A DNA stretch of 64,000 bases, taken from the NCBI GenBank assembly GCA_029255685.2, contig CM055312.2, forward strand, positions 396,649-460,648, in the 5' to 3' direction. This DNA is from Silene conica (Eukaryota > Streptophyta > Magnoliopsida > Caryophyllales > Caryophyllaceae). The position numbers were made by a program, and so were the translations under genes. Shown here one piece after another: positions 54,456 to 64,000 of the stretch. How positions within the stretch are numbered: position 1 is the first letter of the stretch; each line of letters begins with the position of its first letter. The notes below the pieces were generated by a model, which was not told the DNA's origin, did no database searches, and saw only the letters and a program-made list of their open reading frames with translations.

Positions 54456-54837
54456 GCTCTCTGAGCCGGTCGACCGGCTGGGAGAGCATTTGGGTGTTTT
54501 TCGTAAAATTTAGGGAAATGGCCTTGGGACTGCCAGCCGGCCGACCGGCTGCCTGCCGACCGGCTGGTGGTCATTTTTCCCTTGTATTGTATGTTTTCGC
54601 AATGAACATAGGATAGGAGGGAGCCCAGCCGGTAGACCGGCCGCCTGCCAGCCGGCTGGGAGTGCACTTGGGGAAGGGTTACGAGTTTTGTGAAGGCTTG
54701 GGAAGGTCTTCCCAGCCGGCCGACCGGCTGCCTGCCGACCGGCTGGGAACCCTTTCTTGTATAGTCTCAGTTTAAAAGAAGAAGAAGGCTGAGAGGTCAC
54801 CAGCCGGCCGACCGGCTGCCTGTCGACCGGCTGGGGA
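54456..54837 (+). repeat. GC-rich palindrome array in LTR 1
   Basis: Five units combine CAGCCGG, CGACCGG and CCGGCTGG in inverted order. Unit flanks differ but pair within the unit: GCTCTC with GAGAGC around the first, GAC with GTC around the second, TTCCC with GGGAA around the fourth, GGTC with GACC around the fifth. The third unit pairs least. The array sits in otherwise AT-balanced sequence. Confidence 0.85.
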
Positions 54838-55127
54838 CCCCTGATGGTTTTTATTGTTTTTCGATCATAACTTTTAAGTGGTTAATCGGTTTTGATTGAA
54901 ACTCGTTTTGTATACCCGTGACATATATTCGAGGTCCCCGGTGTACGGGCAACATTATATTGGGTTCGGGAATGAAGTGAGGATAGAGACCCCCCGGTCG
55001 GGTAACCGAAAGGGAAACCGGTTCTCCCTCGTTTTAGTTTCCGGGATCAATTAAGTGTTGATTAGAAGTTTAAGAAGTTAGAACTATAGGTTAGTTTCTA
55101 CCTTTGGATGTTAGTGGTTATAATGGT

Positions 55128-55634
55128 TGTCGCGTGGTGGGATATGTGTTCAGTTCACCTCTGGACCCACTACGTGTTTATATGTCGCGTGACGGGATAT
55201 GTGTTAAGTTCACCTCTGGACCCGTTACGTGTTTTGCTTGGGCGTGTCAGGATATGTGTTAAGCTCACCTCTGAACCTGACACGTGATCGGTTGTCGTAC
55301 ACGGGATATGTGTTAAGTTCACCTCTGGACCCGTTGTGCGGCGACTGCGTATTGGGATATGTGTTAAGTTCACCTCTGGACCCAATACATGTTTGTAGCA
55401 TTGGGATATGTGTTAAGTTCACCTCTAGACCCTTTGCTTATGGATGATTAGGGATATGTGTTAGGTTCACCTCTGGACCCCTTTTCATGATTGTAAGTTT
55501 AGGGATATGTGTTAAGTTCACCTCTGGACCCTTTACTTGATTAGATGTTGGGATATGTGTTAAGTTCACCTCTGGACCCGACATAGTGTAGTAATGGGAT
55601 ATGTGTTAAGTTCACCTCTGGACCCGTTGCTAGT
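55128..55634 (+). repeat. Array of 10 hairpin units with conserved core and variable complementary arms
   Basis: A ~28-nt core beginning GGATATGTG and ending CTCTGGACC starts at 55140, 55195, 55250, 55304, 55355, 55404, 55452, 55503, 55551 and 55597 (spacing 46-55). Flanking arms differ between units yet pair within each: GCGTGACGGG with CCCGTTACGT, CGTGTCAGG with CCTGACACG, GTATTGGG with CCCAATAC, ATGTTGGG with CCCGACAT, TAGTAATGGG with CCCGTTGCTA. Imperfect pairs are mostly G-U on the plus strand. Units 6-8 have weaker stems with central mismatches. Confidence 0.9.
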
Positions 55635-55643
55635 TTTCAGGAT

Positions 55644-55759
55644 GTTTATCTGCTTGCCTAGATGATGGTACAGTGTCAGATATGCATGATGAGTTATGGA
55701 CGTTTATCTGCTTGCCTAGATAATGGTACAGTGTCAGATATGCATGTCGAGTTGTTGAT
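55644..55759 (+). repeat. 58-bp direct repeat in LTR 1
   Basis: Two copies starting GTTTATCTGCTTGCCTAGAT at 55644 and 55702, each continuing with ATGGTACAGTGTCAGATATG. Repeated at 62608-62723 in LTR 2. Confidence 0.9.
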
Positions 55760-56400
55760 GTTTAGTCATTTGAGGTTAAATCATCCAAGGCGTTGGATGA
55801 CTCTTGTTCGGTTTCATAAATAGTTGGATTGAAAGACCCCCCGACTGGGTAACCAGTAGGGAGACCGGCTCTCCTTCCTACTTGTTTATGAAGTTAGTTG
55901 AGAGCCGTGCATGGTATTCGCATGATAGTAAGAGATCAGATGATGAGTTGTTTATACTTCACATGTTGTTATATGCTGGAGTATTCTGTATTGTTTTATA
56001 TGTTACGTGTTGTCACAAAAGGTGGCTAGGAGAACTCTAGTCACTCCCCACTGATTGTGGCGTACATGTTTTCATGTATGTAGGTACATGCTGGTTGGAG
56101 CAGGGGTTCACGAGAGCTAGCGAGCGATGATCCTATCATCATGACTTACCCTTATTTATCGTTTAGCTGGACTCGTAGTTTTGATACTTTGTTTTGGTGC
56201 CTGTAGGGATGTTCCATCCCAGGCTGTGTACATATTTCATTTCAGTACTTAGAACTGCTACTTAACTATTTTAGTTTCAGTTTCAGTTACGTTTCAGTTT
56301 AAGACTTCTCGCATGTTGTTTCTTTTAAAAGTTTTAATTCCGCTGCATTTTTAGTACTTTTGTGTGTTTATATTTCCGCTTTCGCGAGGGGTTTTACAGT

Positions 56401-56412
56401 TGGTATCAGAGC
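56401..56412 (+). other. Tekay-like primer-binding site
   Basis: TGGTATCAGAGC, two bases after the LTR, complementary to the initiator tRNA-Met 3' end. Confidence 0.92.
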
Positions 56413-56564
56413 ATTATTGCTCCCGACGCACTCATGTGACCCCCAACCTTAACTTGACCAAATAAACAAATAATGAATGAGAGATGGGTAGATCTAAGGA
56501 CTTATTTTGTAGTCTATTTGTGATTGCTAATTGCTAAGCTAATCCTTGTTTTCTCTTTTAAAGG

Positions 56565-59246
56565 ATGGTGAGACCCAGAGCTGCTGATAACATTGTGCTG
56601 CAAGCAATTCAGCATTTGCTTGAGACTCAGAGACAGCAAGCGGGGAATGTTCCACCTCCTCCACCGCCGGGTGGCGAGACTAATCGTCCGGGTAGCTTTT
56701 CCTGGATTGCCTCTCAGATGTCCAGAAGCCATGTTAGGACCTATGGAGGCGAGGCTGACCCAGTAGCCCTCACAGAGTGGTTCAGAGAGATGGAAAAGAG
56801 CTTCACCTTGTACTCAGTCATTAGGGAGGATAGAGTGCGTTTAGCCGCTCACTTCCTGACATTGGAGGCTGACCGTTGGTGGGCATTGACTGGACCTACT
56901 GCTATTCTTGACCCGATGTTCGATTGGGAGGCTTTCAAAGACAGGCTCGAGGCAAGGTTCTACCCCAAGGAGTTGAGATCGCAGAGGTTGAAAGAATTTA
57001 TGGATTTGAAGCAAGGCAAGATGACCGTTCAGGAGTTTACTGACAAGTTCAACCAGTTAGCTCACTTTGCATCGAGATTTGTTCGTGATGAGGCTGAGAG
57101 AGTGTATTTCTACCGAGGGAAGCTAGGGCCGAGGATTGAGAGTATGGTTCGTCGTGACTCTACTTCTTTTGTGGAGGTGTACGATGATGCTATTTGGGCC
57201 GAGAGTTCTATTCGTGCTATAGATGCTGAGACCCGTGCCGCTACTTCTAGTGTGACTCCTCACCAGAGATCCGTGTACCAGGGGAAGAGACCATTTGTTC
57301 CTTCTACTTCTTCGCCTACTTCTCAGAAGAAGCGTTTTGAGAGGTTCTCTGCTCCGGTTGCTAAGACCTTTGTTCACACCGACACATCTCCTAGTGCTTG
57401 CCACCGTTGTGGTAAACCTTCTCATCCGGGTTTTGATTGTTTCAAGAATGCCTATAAGTGTTTCACTTGTAATGGATTTGGGCATCGATCGTATGAGTGT
57501 CCTGAGAGGAACACCGCACTTGGCAAGGCTGCCACTGCTGCTGCAGCGACTAAAGGAGGGAAGCCGAAAGGGAAGATTTTTGTGATGACTAGGGCTGAGG
57601 CAGAGGCTCATCCAGACATTGTTGCCGGTATATTTTCTGTTCTTGGCGCTGAGTGCCTTATTTTATTCGATACTGGAGCTTCTTTATCATTTATATCGAC
57701 TCAGTTCGCCGATCGTCTAGCTCTTGAGTCTTCATTGGTTGAGGAGACTTCTATTTCCTTACCTTCTGGAGACGTGTTTTCATGCTCTTCGTCCCATAGG
57801 GATGTTCCTATTGTTATTGGTCAAGCCACATTTCCAGCGGACTTACTGAGATTTCCTCTCGAGGAGTTTGACATTATCCTCGGTATGGATTGGTTATCGC
57901 GATACCATGCTCGCTTCGAGTGTCGCGACCAGAAAATCTGCTTGAGGAGTTCTTCAGGAGTTCGTGTTTCCTATAGGGGAACTCGCCCTAAAAAGGGTGT
58001 CCGAGTGATTTCTTCGATGAAAGCTTCTCATCTTCTTAGGAAGGGTTGCCAAGCCTTCCTGTGTGTTGTTACAGCTGTTAAACCATCGCTACCGAAGCTT
58101 GAAGATGTAGCCATTGTTCGTGAGTATCCAGATGTTTTCCCAGATGACTTGCCAGGGATACCGCCAGAGAGAGATGTGGAGTTCACTATTGAGCTTGTTC
58201 CAGGTACAGGACCGATTTCCAAAGCTCCTTACCGTATGGCTCCACCAGAGTTGAAAGAGTTGAAGCAGCAATTGGAAGAGATGATCGAGAAGGGTTTCAT
58301 TAGACCTAGTGCTTCTCCGTGGGGTGCTCCCGTTTTGTTCGTTAAGAAGAAAGATGGTTCCATGAGACTGTGTATCGACTATAGAGAGCTGAACCGAGTG
58401 ACCGTGAAGAACAGATATCCTTTGCCTAGGATAGATGATTTGTTTGATCAGTTGAGAGGTGCTTCTAGGTTTTCTAAGATTGATCTTCGATCGGGTTATC
58501 ATCAGATTCCAGTGAGAGAGGCGGATATTGCGAAGACTGCTTTTCGTACCAAATATGGGCATTTTGAGTTCGTGGTTATGCCATTTGGGTTGACTAATGC
58601 ACCGGCTATTTTTATGGATCAGATGAACCGTACCTTCAGTGAGTATCTTGATACGTGTGTTGTGGTTTTCATTGATGACATCTTGATATATTCGAAGACC
58701 GATGAGGAACATGCTGAGCATCTTCGCTTGATTCTAGGGATTTTGCGCAGACAGAAATGGTTCGCAAAGTTTTCGAAGTGTGAATTTTGGCTCTCAAAGG
58801 TTGCCTTTTTAGGACATGTGATATCCAGCGAGGGTGTGATGGTAGATCCCGCGAAGATAGAGGCTGTGGTTGATTGGGAGAGTCCCAAAGATGTTGGAGA
58901 GATCCGTAGTTTCCTTGGATTTGATTGGTTAGCTGCTATGACTGCCGAGCCGTCATTATATTGGGAGATTCGCCGGAGTTTGCCTTCAGATGCCGATTTC
59001 AAGAAGTTCGAGGCTAAGATTTCGAGTGGTGTTGCACCTGACTTGGTGATTGATGCTGATGGTTTCCTTAAGTTCCGTGGTAGGATGTATGTTCCTGATG
59101 TGCCAGATTTGAGGAAGAAGGTTCTTGATGAGGCTCATTTGCTTGTCACCGTATTCCGTTCATCCAGGAGGAGAGAAGATGCACAAGGATTTGAGGCTTA
59201 TGTTTTGGTGGCCTGGTATGAAGAAGGAGATCTTGGATTATGTTAG
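56565..59246 (+). pseudogene. Tekay-like Gag-protease-RT, with RNase H deleted
   Basis: The frame opens with [11 protein letters not shown] after a leader. Gag contains [16 protein letters not shown] and ADRWWALTG. Two zinc knuckles follow ([14 protein letters not shown] and [14 protein letters not shown], about 281-317), then protease [12 protein letters not shown] (about 365) and RT with [13 protein letters not shown] and [13 protein letters not shown] (about 698). At about 58920, EIRSFLGF runs straight into [16 protein letters not shown], which in this family lies after RNase H; the RT thumb, RNase H and connecting region are missing as an in-frame deletion. Near 59135-59150 the integrase frame is lost by an indel, so the last ~35 codons are out of frame. 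This copy is not autonomous. Confidence 0.88.
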
Positions 59247-60387
59247 TAGGTGCTTGACTTGTCAACAAGTCAAGATAGAGCATAGGAGACCTGGTGGTTT
59301 GCTACAGCCGCTTCCCGTTCCTCAGTGGAAGTGGGAGTGCATATCTATGGATTTTGTTACTGCTTTGCCTAAGACTGTGGGAGGCAAAGATGCGATTTGG
59401 GTTATCGTTGATCGTCTAACTAAGTGTGCCAGATTCGTGCCGATCAGAGAGACATGGGATATGGACCGTTTAGCCAGGGCTTATATTGCTGAGATAGTCC
59501 GATATCATGGTGTCCCGAGGGAGATAGTTTCAGATCGTGATCCGAGGTTTTGTTCCAGGTTCTGGAAGGCTTTGCAGGAGGCTATGGGTAGCCGTTTGTT
59601 GATGAGTACTGCTTTCCATGCCGCGACCGATGGTCAGTCCGAGAGGACTATACAGACACTTGAGGATTTGCTCCGCGCTTGTGCCCTCGATTTTCAGAGT
59701 TCTTGGGAGCAGTGTTTGCCGTTGGTAGAGTTTTCTTACAACAACAGTTATCATGCTTCCATTGGTATGGCTCCGTACGAGGCTCTTTACGGTAGGAAGT
59801 GTCGTAGCCCGATTTGTTGAGATCAGGCTAGTGATGTTCGTGACCTTGGACCTGATCAGCTAGCTGAGACCATTGACCGTGTACAGCTCATTAGGAATAG
59901 GATGAAAGCCGCTCAGGACCGACAGAAGTCCTATGCAGATGTCCGTCGTAGACCCTTAGAGTTCGAGGAGGGTGATAGTGTCTTTTTGAGGGTGTCTCCG
60001 ATGAAGGGCGTCAAAAGGTTTGGCGTTAAGGGCAAGCTAAGCCCTAAGTACATTGGACCTTTTGTGATCGCGAAGAAGATTGGCGCCGTAGCTTATCGTT
60101 TGGACGTGCCTCCTAGTTTGGGCAAGGTTCATAACGTTTTTCACGTTTCCCAGCTCCGCAGATACATTAGTGACCCGAGTCACGTTTTGCCTAGAGAGAT
60201 TGAGAACCTGGAGCCGAGTCTTGCTTTTGAGGAGCGTCCAGTGAAGATCCTTGACCGACAGGAGAGGAAGCTTAGGAGCAAGGTGGTGCCCTTGGTGAAG
60301 ATTCTGTGGCGTTGCGGCGAGGTCGAGGAGCAGACTTGGGAGACTGAGGCATCGATGCGTGCTGCGCATCCCTTCTTATTCGATTGA
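59125..60387 (+). pseudogene. Tekay-like integrase and chromodomain, with an in-frame stop
   Basis: The frame carries the integrase zinc-finger tail ([27 protein letters not shown]), the catalytic core ([41 protein letters not shown]) and, after an in-frame TGA at 59818-59820, the C-terminal DNA-binding part (SPKYIGPFVIAKKIG, VFHVSQLRRYISD). A chromodomain-like end follows (VKILWRCGEVEEQTWETEASM), which marks chromoviruses and is thought to guide integration to particular chromatin. The stop stands where the family normally has a Trp codon. With the upstream frameshift, this copy cannot make full-length integrase. Confidence 0.87.
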
Positions 60388-60439
60388 GGTATAGTATATA
60401 GATTTATATCCGTTCGAGTTTCGAGGACGAAACTTTTTG

Positions 60440-60452
60440 AAGTTGGGGTGAT
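60440..60452 (+). other. Tekay-like polypurine tract
   Basis: AAGTTGGGGTGAT immediately precedes LTR 2. Confidence 0.75.
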
Positions 60453-61400
60453 TGTAACATCCCGTATTTTCGTAAAATCCAATTTAATCGTTTTGAATTA
60501 TTTTACGTAATAAAATAATATTTTAATAATTTAATTCGGAAAATTTTAATGAAATAAGTCAGATCCGTCTTAAGAACCTCAAGTCCTTAAGACGAATACA
60601 ACTTGGCATCATTTAATATCCGACTCAAATAACCGTGTAAATATCCAACCCATCTTAATTACTCGGAAAGGACAGTCCTTAAATCCCCCTAAACCCCTAA
60701 TGTGTCGACATTCAACCTCCTTCAACATTTCATTTCACTGTAACTTAACATCCTCAAAACCTCCATAAAACCTTCCTTTCTTTTGTGAAATTCTTCATCA
60801 TCCGTTCTTCAAATCACAAAAGTAAGTACATTTTCGGAATCCTCGTTCAATTTCCAAGTCATCCGTCACTTCGGTTTCTCAATTCCATCACTTCGAAAAT
60901 TCAGCCTGTTTTGCATAATTCCGTTTTTATGTTCCTAAACTGGTTTTTCCGTGTTGTAGGTGAAGGACTTGACAACCCGGACGTTGATAGCTTCATACTC
61001 GAGGAAGATCTTTAGCCGGATAAGCTTAAGAGGTGACGATAATGAGAAACTCGGCCTTTATGTGTATATTAGCATTTTTGATGTGATTCTTGTGTGGTTT
61101 TCTGTTTTTGTTGTTAAAGCTTGATCAAAGGACTTAGTAACATGTTTAGGATGATGTTATGATGTTGAATTCATGCTTGAATCGATTGATATGGGTTCTT
61201 AAACATATTTCAGTTTTTCTCATTTTGCGACGGGTACATGTTGATTCCGTTTGAGGATTGTTATGGGATTTACTTGCTGGTAGATTAGTAGTAATTGATG
61301 TTTAATATTGTTGGGTAAACATCTTGTGTAGCAAATTTGAAGGTTGTAGGTCGATTAATGGAGTTTTCATAAGTTGCGTTTTTGCGAAATTGTGTTACAG

Positions 61401-61801
61401 GCTCTCTGAGCCGGTCGACCGACCGGCCGCCGGTCGACCGGCTGGGAGAGCATTTGGGTGTTTTTCGTAAAATTTAGGGAAATGGCCTTGGGACTGCCAG
61501 CCGGCCGACCGGCTGCCTGCCGACCGGCTGGTGGTCATTTTTCCCTTGTATTGTATGTTTTCGCAATGAACATAGGATAGGAGGGAGCCCAGCCGGTAGA
61601 CCGGCCGCCTGCCAGCCGGCTGGGAGTGCACTTGGGGAAGGGTTACGAGTTTTGTGAAGGCTTGGGAAGGTCTTCCCAGCCGGCCGACCGGCTGCCTGCC
61701 GACCGGCTGGGAACCCTTTCTTGTATAGTCTCAGTTTAAAAGAAGAAGAAGGCTGAGAGGTCACCAGCCGGCCGACCGGCTGCCTGCCGACCGGCTGGGG
61801 A
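61401..61801 (+). repeat. GC-rich palindrome array in LTR 2
   Basis: The same five-unit array as in LTR 1, but the first unit is 19 bp longer, with extra CGACCGGCCGCCGGTC-type sequence making a larger palindrome. One further base differs (CTGCCGACC here, CTGTCGACC in LTR 1). Confidence 0.85.
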
Positions 61802-62091
61802 CCCCTGATGGTTTTTATTGTTTTTCGATCATAACTTTTAAGTGGTTAATCGGTTTTGATTGAAACTCGTTTTGTATACCTGTGACATATATTCGAGGTC
61901 CCCGGTGTACGGGCAACATTACATTGGGTTCGGGAATGAAGTGAGGATAGAGACCCCCCGGTCGGGTAACCGAAAAGGAAACCGGCTCTCCCTCGTTTTA
62001 GTTTCCGGGATCAATTAAGTGTTGATTAGAAGTTTAAGAAGTTAGAACTATAGGTTAGTTTCTACCTTTGGATGTTAGTGGTTATAATGGT

Positions 62092-62598
62092 TGTCGCGTG
62101 GTGGGATATGTGTTCAGTTCACCTCTGGACCCACTACGTGTTTATATGTCGCGTGACGGGATATGTGTTAAGTTCACCTCTGGACCCGTTACGTGTTTTG
62201 CTTGGGCGTGTCAGGATATGTGTTAAGCTCACCTCTGAACCTGACACGTGATCGGTTGTCGTACACGGGATATGTGTTAAGTTCACCTCTGGACCCGTTG
62301 TGCGGCGACTGCGTATTGGGATATGTGTTAAGTTCACCTCTGGACCCAATACATGTTTGTAGCATTGGGATATGTGTTAAGTTCACCTCTAGACCCTTTG
62401 CTTATGGATGATTAGGGATATGTGTTAGGTTCACCTCTGGACCCCTTTTCATGATTGTAAGTTTAGGGATATGTGTTAAGTTCACCTCTGGACCCTTTAC
62501 TTGATTAGATGTTGGGATATGTGTTAAGTTCACCTCTGGACCCGACATAGTGTAGTAATGGGATATGTGTTAAGTTCACCTCTGGACCCGTTGCTAGT
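62092..62598 (+). repeat. Hairpin array, LTR 2 copy
   Basis: All ten units of 55128-55634 are present at +6964 and look identical, so arms and cores have not diverged since the two LTRs separated. Confidence 0.9.
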
Positions 62599-63362
62599 TT
62601 TCAGGATGTTTATCTGCTTGCCTAGATGATGGTACAGTGTCAGATATGCATGATGAGTTATGGACGTTTATCTGCTTGCCTAGATAATGGTACAGTGTCA
62701 GATATGCATGTCGAGTTGTTGATGTTTAGTCATTTGAGGTTAAATCATCCAAGGCGTTGGATGACTCTTGTTCGGTTTCATAAATAGTTGGATTGAAAGA
62801 CCCCCCGACTGGGTAACCAGTAGGGAGACCGGCTCTCCTTCCTACTTGTTTATGAAGTTAGTTGAGAGCCGTGCATGGTATTCGCATGATAGTAAGAGAT
62901 CAGATGATGAGTTGTTTATACTTCACATGTTGTTATATGCTGGAGTATTCTGTATTGTTTTATATGTTACGTGTTGTCACAAAAGGTGGCTAGGAGAACT
63001 CTAGTCACTCCCCACTGATTGTGGCGTACATGTTTTCATGTATGTAGGTACATGCTGGTTGGAGCAGGGGTTCACGAGAGCTAGCGAGCGATGATCCTAT
63101 CATCATGACTTACCCTTATTTATCGTTTAGCTGGACTCGTAGTTTTGATACTTTGTTTTGGTGCCTGTAGGGATGTTCCATCCCAGGCTGTGTACATATT
63201 TCATTTCAGTACTTAGAACTGCTACTTAACTATTTTAGTTTCAGTTTCAGTTACGTTTCAGTTTAAGACTTCTCGCATGTTGTTTCTTTTAAAAGTTTTA
63301 ATTCCGCTGCATTTTTAGTACTTTTGTGTGTTTATATTTCCGCTTTCGCGAGGGGTTTTACA

Positions 63363-64000
63363 GTTGGTATCAGAGCATTATTGCTCCCGACGCACTCATG
63401 TGACCCCCAACCTTAACTTGACCAAATAAACAAATAATGAATGAGAGATGGGTAGATCTAAGGACTTATTTTGTAGTCTATTTGTGATTGCTAATTGCTA
63501 AGCTAATCCTTGTTTTCTCTTTTAAAGGATGGTGAGACCCAGAGCTGCTGATAACATTGTGCTGCAAGCAATTCAGCATTTGCTTGAGACTCAGAGACAG
63601 CAAGCGGGGAATGTTCCACCTCCTCCACCGCCGGGTGGCGAGACTAATCGTCCGGGTAGCTTTTCCTGGATTGCCTCTCAGATGTCCAGAAGCCATGTTA
63701 GGACCTATGGAGGCGAGGCTGACCCAGTAGCCCTCACAGAGTGGTTCAGAGAGATGGAAAAGAGCTTCACCTTGTACTCAGTCATTAGGGAGGATAGAGT
63801 GCGTTTAGCCGCTCACTTCCTGACATTGGAGGCTGACCGTTGGTGGGCATTGACTGGACCTACTGCTATTCTTGACCCGATGTTCGATTGGGAGGCTTTC
63901 AAAGACAGGCTCGAGGCAAGGTTCTACCCCAAGGAGTTGAGATCGCAGAGGTTGAAAGAATTTATGGATTTGAAGCAAGGCAAGATGACCGTTCAGGAGT
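63363..64000 (+). mobile_element. Second Tekay-like internal region, 5' part
   Basis: Primer-binding site TGGTATCAGAGC at 63365-63376 and the same leader follow LTR 2 directly, matching 56399 onward. This shows a tandem element rather than a simple LTR-flanked copy. Confidence 0.9.
63529..64000 (+). CDS. Second Tekay-like Gag, N-terminal part, cut by the window end
   Basis: The frame starts [11 protein letters not shown] and matches the first 157 codons of the gag at 56565 without visible difference, including [16 protein letters not shown] and ADRWWALTG. Whether the downstream pol shares the deletion and stop of the first copy cannot be seen. It is incomplete at the right edge only because the window ends. 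Confidence 0.88.
   Translation, partial: MVRPRAADNIVLQAIQHLLETQRQQAGNVPPPPPPGGETNRPGSFSWIASQMSRSHVRTYGGEADPVALTEWFREMEKSFTLYSVIREDRVRLAAHFLTLEADRWWALTGPTAILDPMFDWEAFKDRLEARFYPKELRSQRLKEFMDLKQGKMTVQE

Larger units (their letters stand above)
53508..56398 (+). repeat. Tekay-like LTR copy 1
   Basis: 2,891 bp, holding three kinds of structured repeat: GC-rich palindromes (54456-54837), the hairpin array (55128-55634) and a 58-bp direct repeat (55644-55759). Two related GACCCCCCG...GGGTAACC blocks occur at about 54989 and 55833. Confidence 0.92.
60453..63362 (+). repeat. Tekay-like LTR copy 2
   Basis: 2,910 bp, aligning to 53508-56398 at offset +6945 before and +6964 after a 19-bp insertion at about 61415-61433 in the palindrome array. 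The repeat arrays are conserved between the two LTRs. Confidence 0.92.
53508..64000 (+). mobile_element. Tekay-like chromovirus tandem: LTR-internal-LTR-internal, running off the window
   Basis: A 2,891-bp LTR (53508-56398), an internal region (56399-60452), a second LTR (60453-63362, 2,910 bp) and then the start of the internal region again (63363 on) with the same primer-binding site and gag. LTRs start TGTAAC and end TTACA. By eye they differ by about eight substitutions and a 19-bp insertion in the palindrome array. The left flank tcaat (53503-53507) would be the target duplication. The internal region at 56399-60452 has lost the RNase H section. Confidence 0.9.

Noticed and set aside
55170..55447. 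Open frames of 65-72 codons with repeating LTHIP or GYVLSSPL words across the hairpin array
   Set aside because: They exist only because the array is repetitive and lacks stops. They occur in several frames at once and have no start context or family.
55140..55630. CRISPR-like look: ~28-nt direct repeats with ~20-27-nt variable spacers
   Set aside because: It lies inside both LTRs of a plant chromovirus, is duplicated exactly in LTR 2, and the spacers are complementary arm pairs rather than foreign sequence. No cas genes; the genome is eukaryotic.

Overview
This is nuclear DNA from a eudicot plant. The evidence is three spliced plant gene families (TMEM45/DUF716, chlorophyllase, cis-prenyltransferase), plant-type Copia, Athila, SIRE-like and Tekay-like LTR retrotransposons, Stowaway and hAT MITEs, and a satellite. 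A chlorophyllase with an N-terminal signal-peptide-like segment is reminiscent of Chenopodium, so Caryophyllales is possible, but this is a weak inference. No bacterial, organellar, rRNA or tRNA genes were found.

Layout. 1-3470: tandem satellite with ~320-bp monomers, followed by diverged monomers (3471-3835 and 8464-8575) split by a young intact Copia element (3836-8463). 9275-10072: a hAT-type and a Stowaway MITE. 10212-13013 (minus): two-exon TMEM45/DUF716 membrane protein. 14698-16682 (minus): two-exon chlorophyllase with a complete Ser-Asp-His triad. 18397-19410 (plus): three-exon cis-prenyltransferase-like gene (CPT-1). 19950-35720: LTR-like DNA split by a complete 14.2-kb Athila element (21289-35513; gag, pol, env-like ORF, 1.73-kb LTRs, TSD ataat). 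37942-40732: a 5'-truncated CPT copy (CPT-2) fused to a truncated Copia element. 41367-42180: plant-mobile-domain pseudogene. 43454-49103 (minus): CPT-3, three exons, with a full-length Copia element inside intron 1. 49616-49901: Stowaway MITE. 50668-53507: 3' end of a SIRE-like element, cut by a Tekay-like chromovirus tandem (53508-64000) arranged LTR-internal-LTR-internal, which runs off the window.

The host genes are a small island: chlorophyllase (chlorophyll dephytylation), a TMEM45-like protein, and a local family of divergent cis-prenyltransferases reshaped by retrotransposition and a recent duplication or conversion. I see no evidence that they form one pathway.

The most unusual signal is in the Tekay-like LTRs. 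A 10-unit array keeps a conserved ~28-nt core, while the short arms flanking each core differ from unit to unit yet stay complementary within each unit. Most imperfect pairs are G-U on the sense strand. This looks like an array of RNA hairpins with conserved loops and covarying stems. Less regular inverted-repeat arrays occur elsewhere in the same LTR, in the Athila LTR, and in the LTR-like sequence at 20283-20420.
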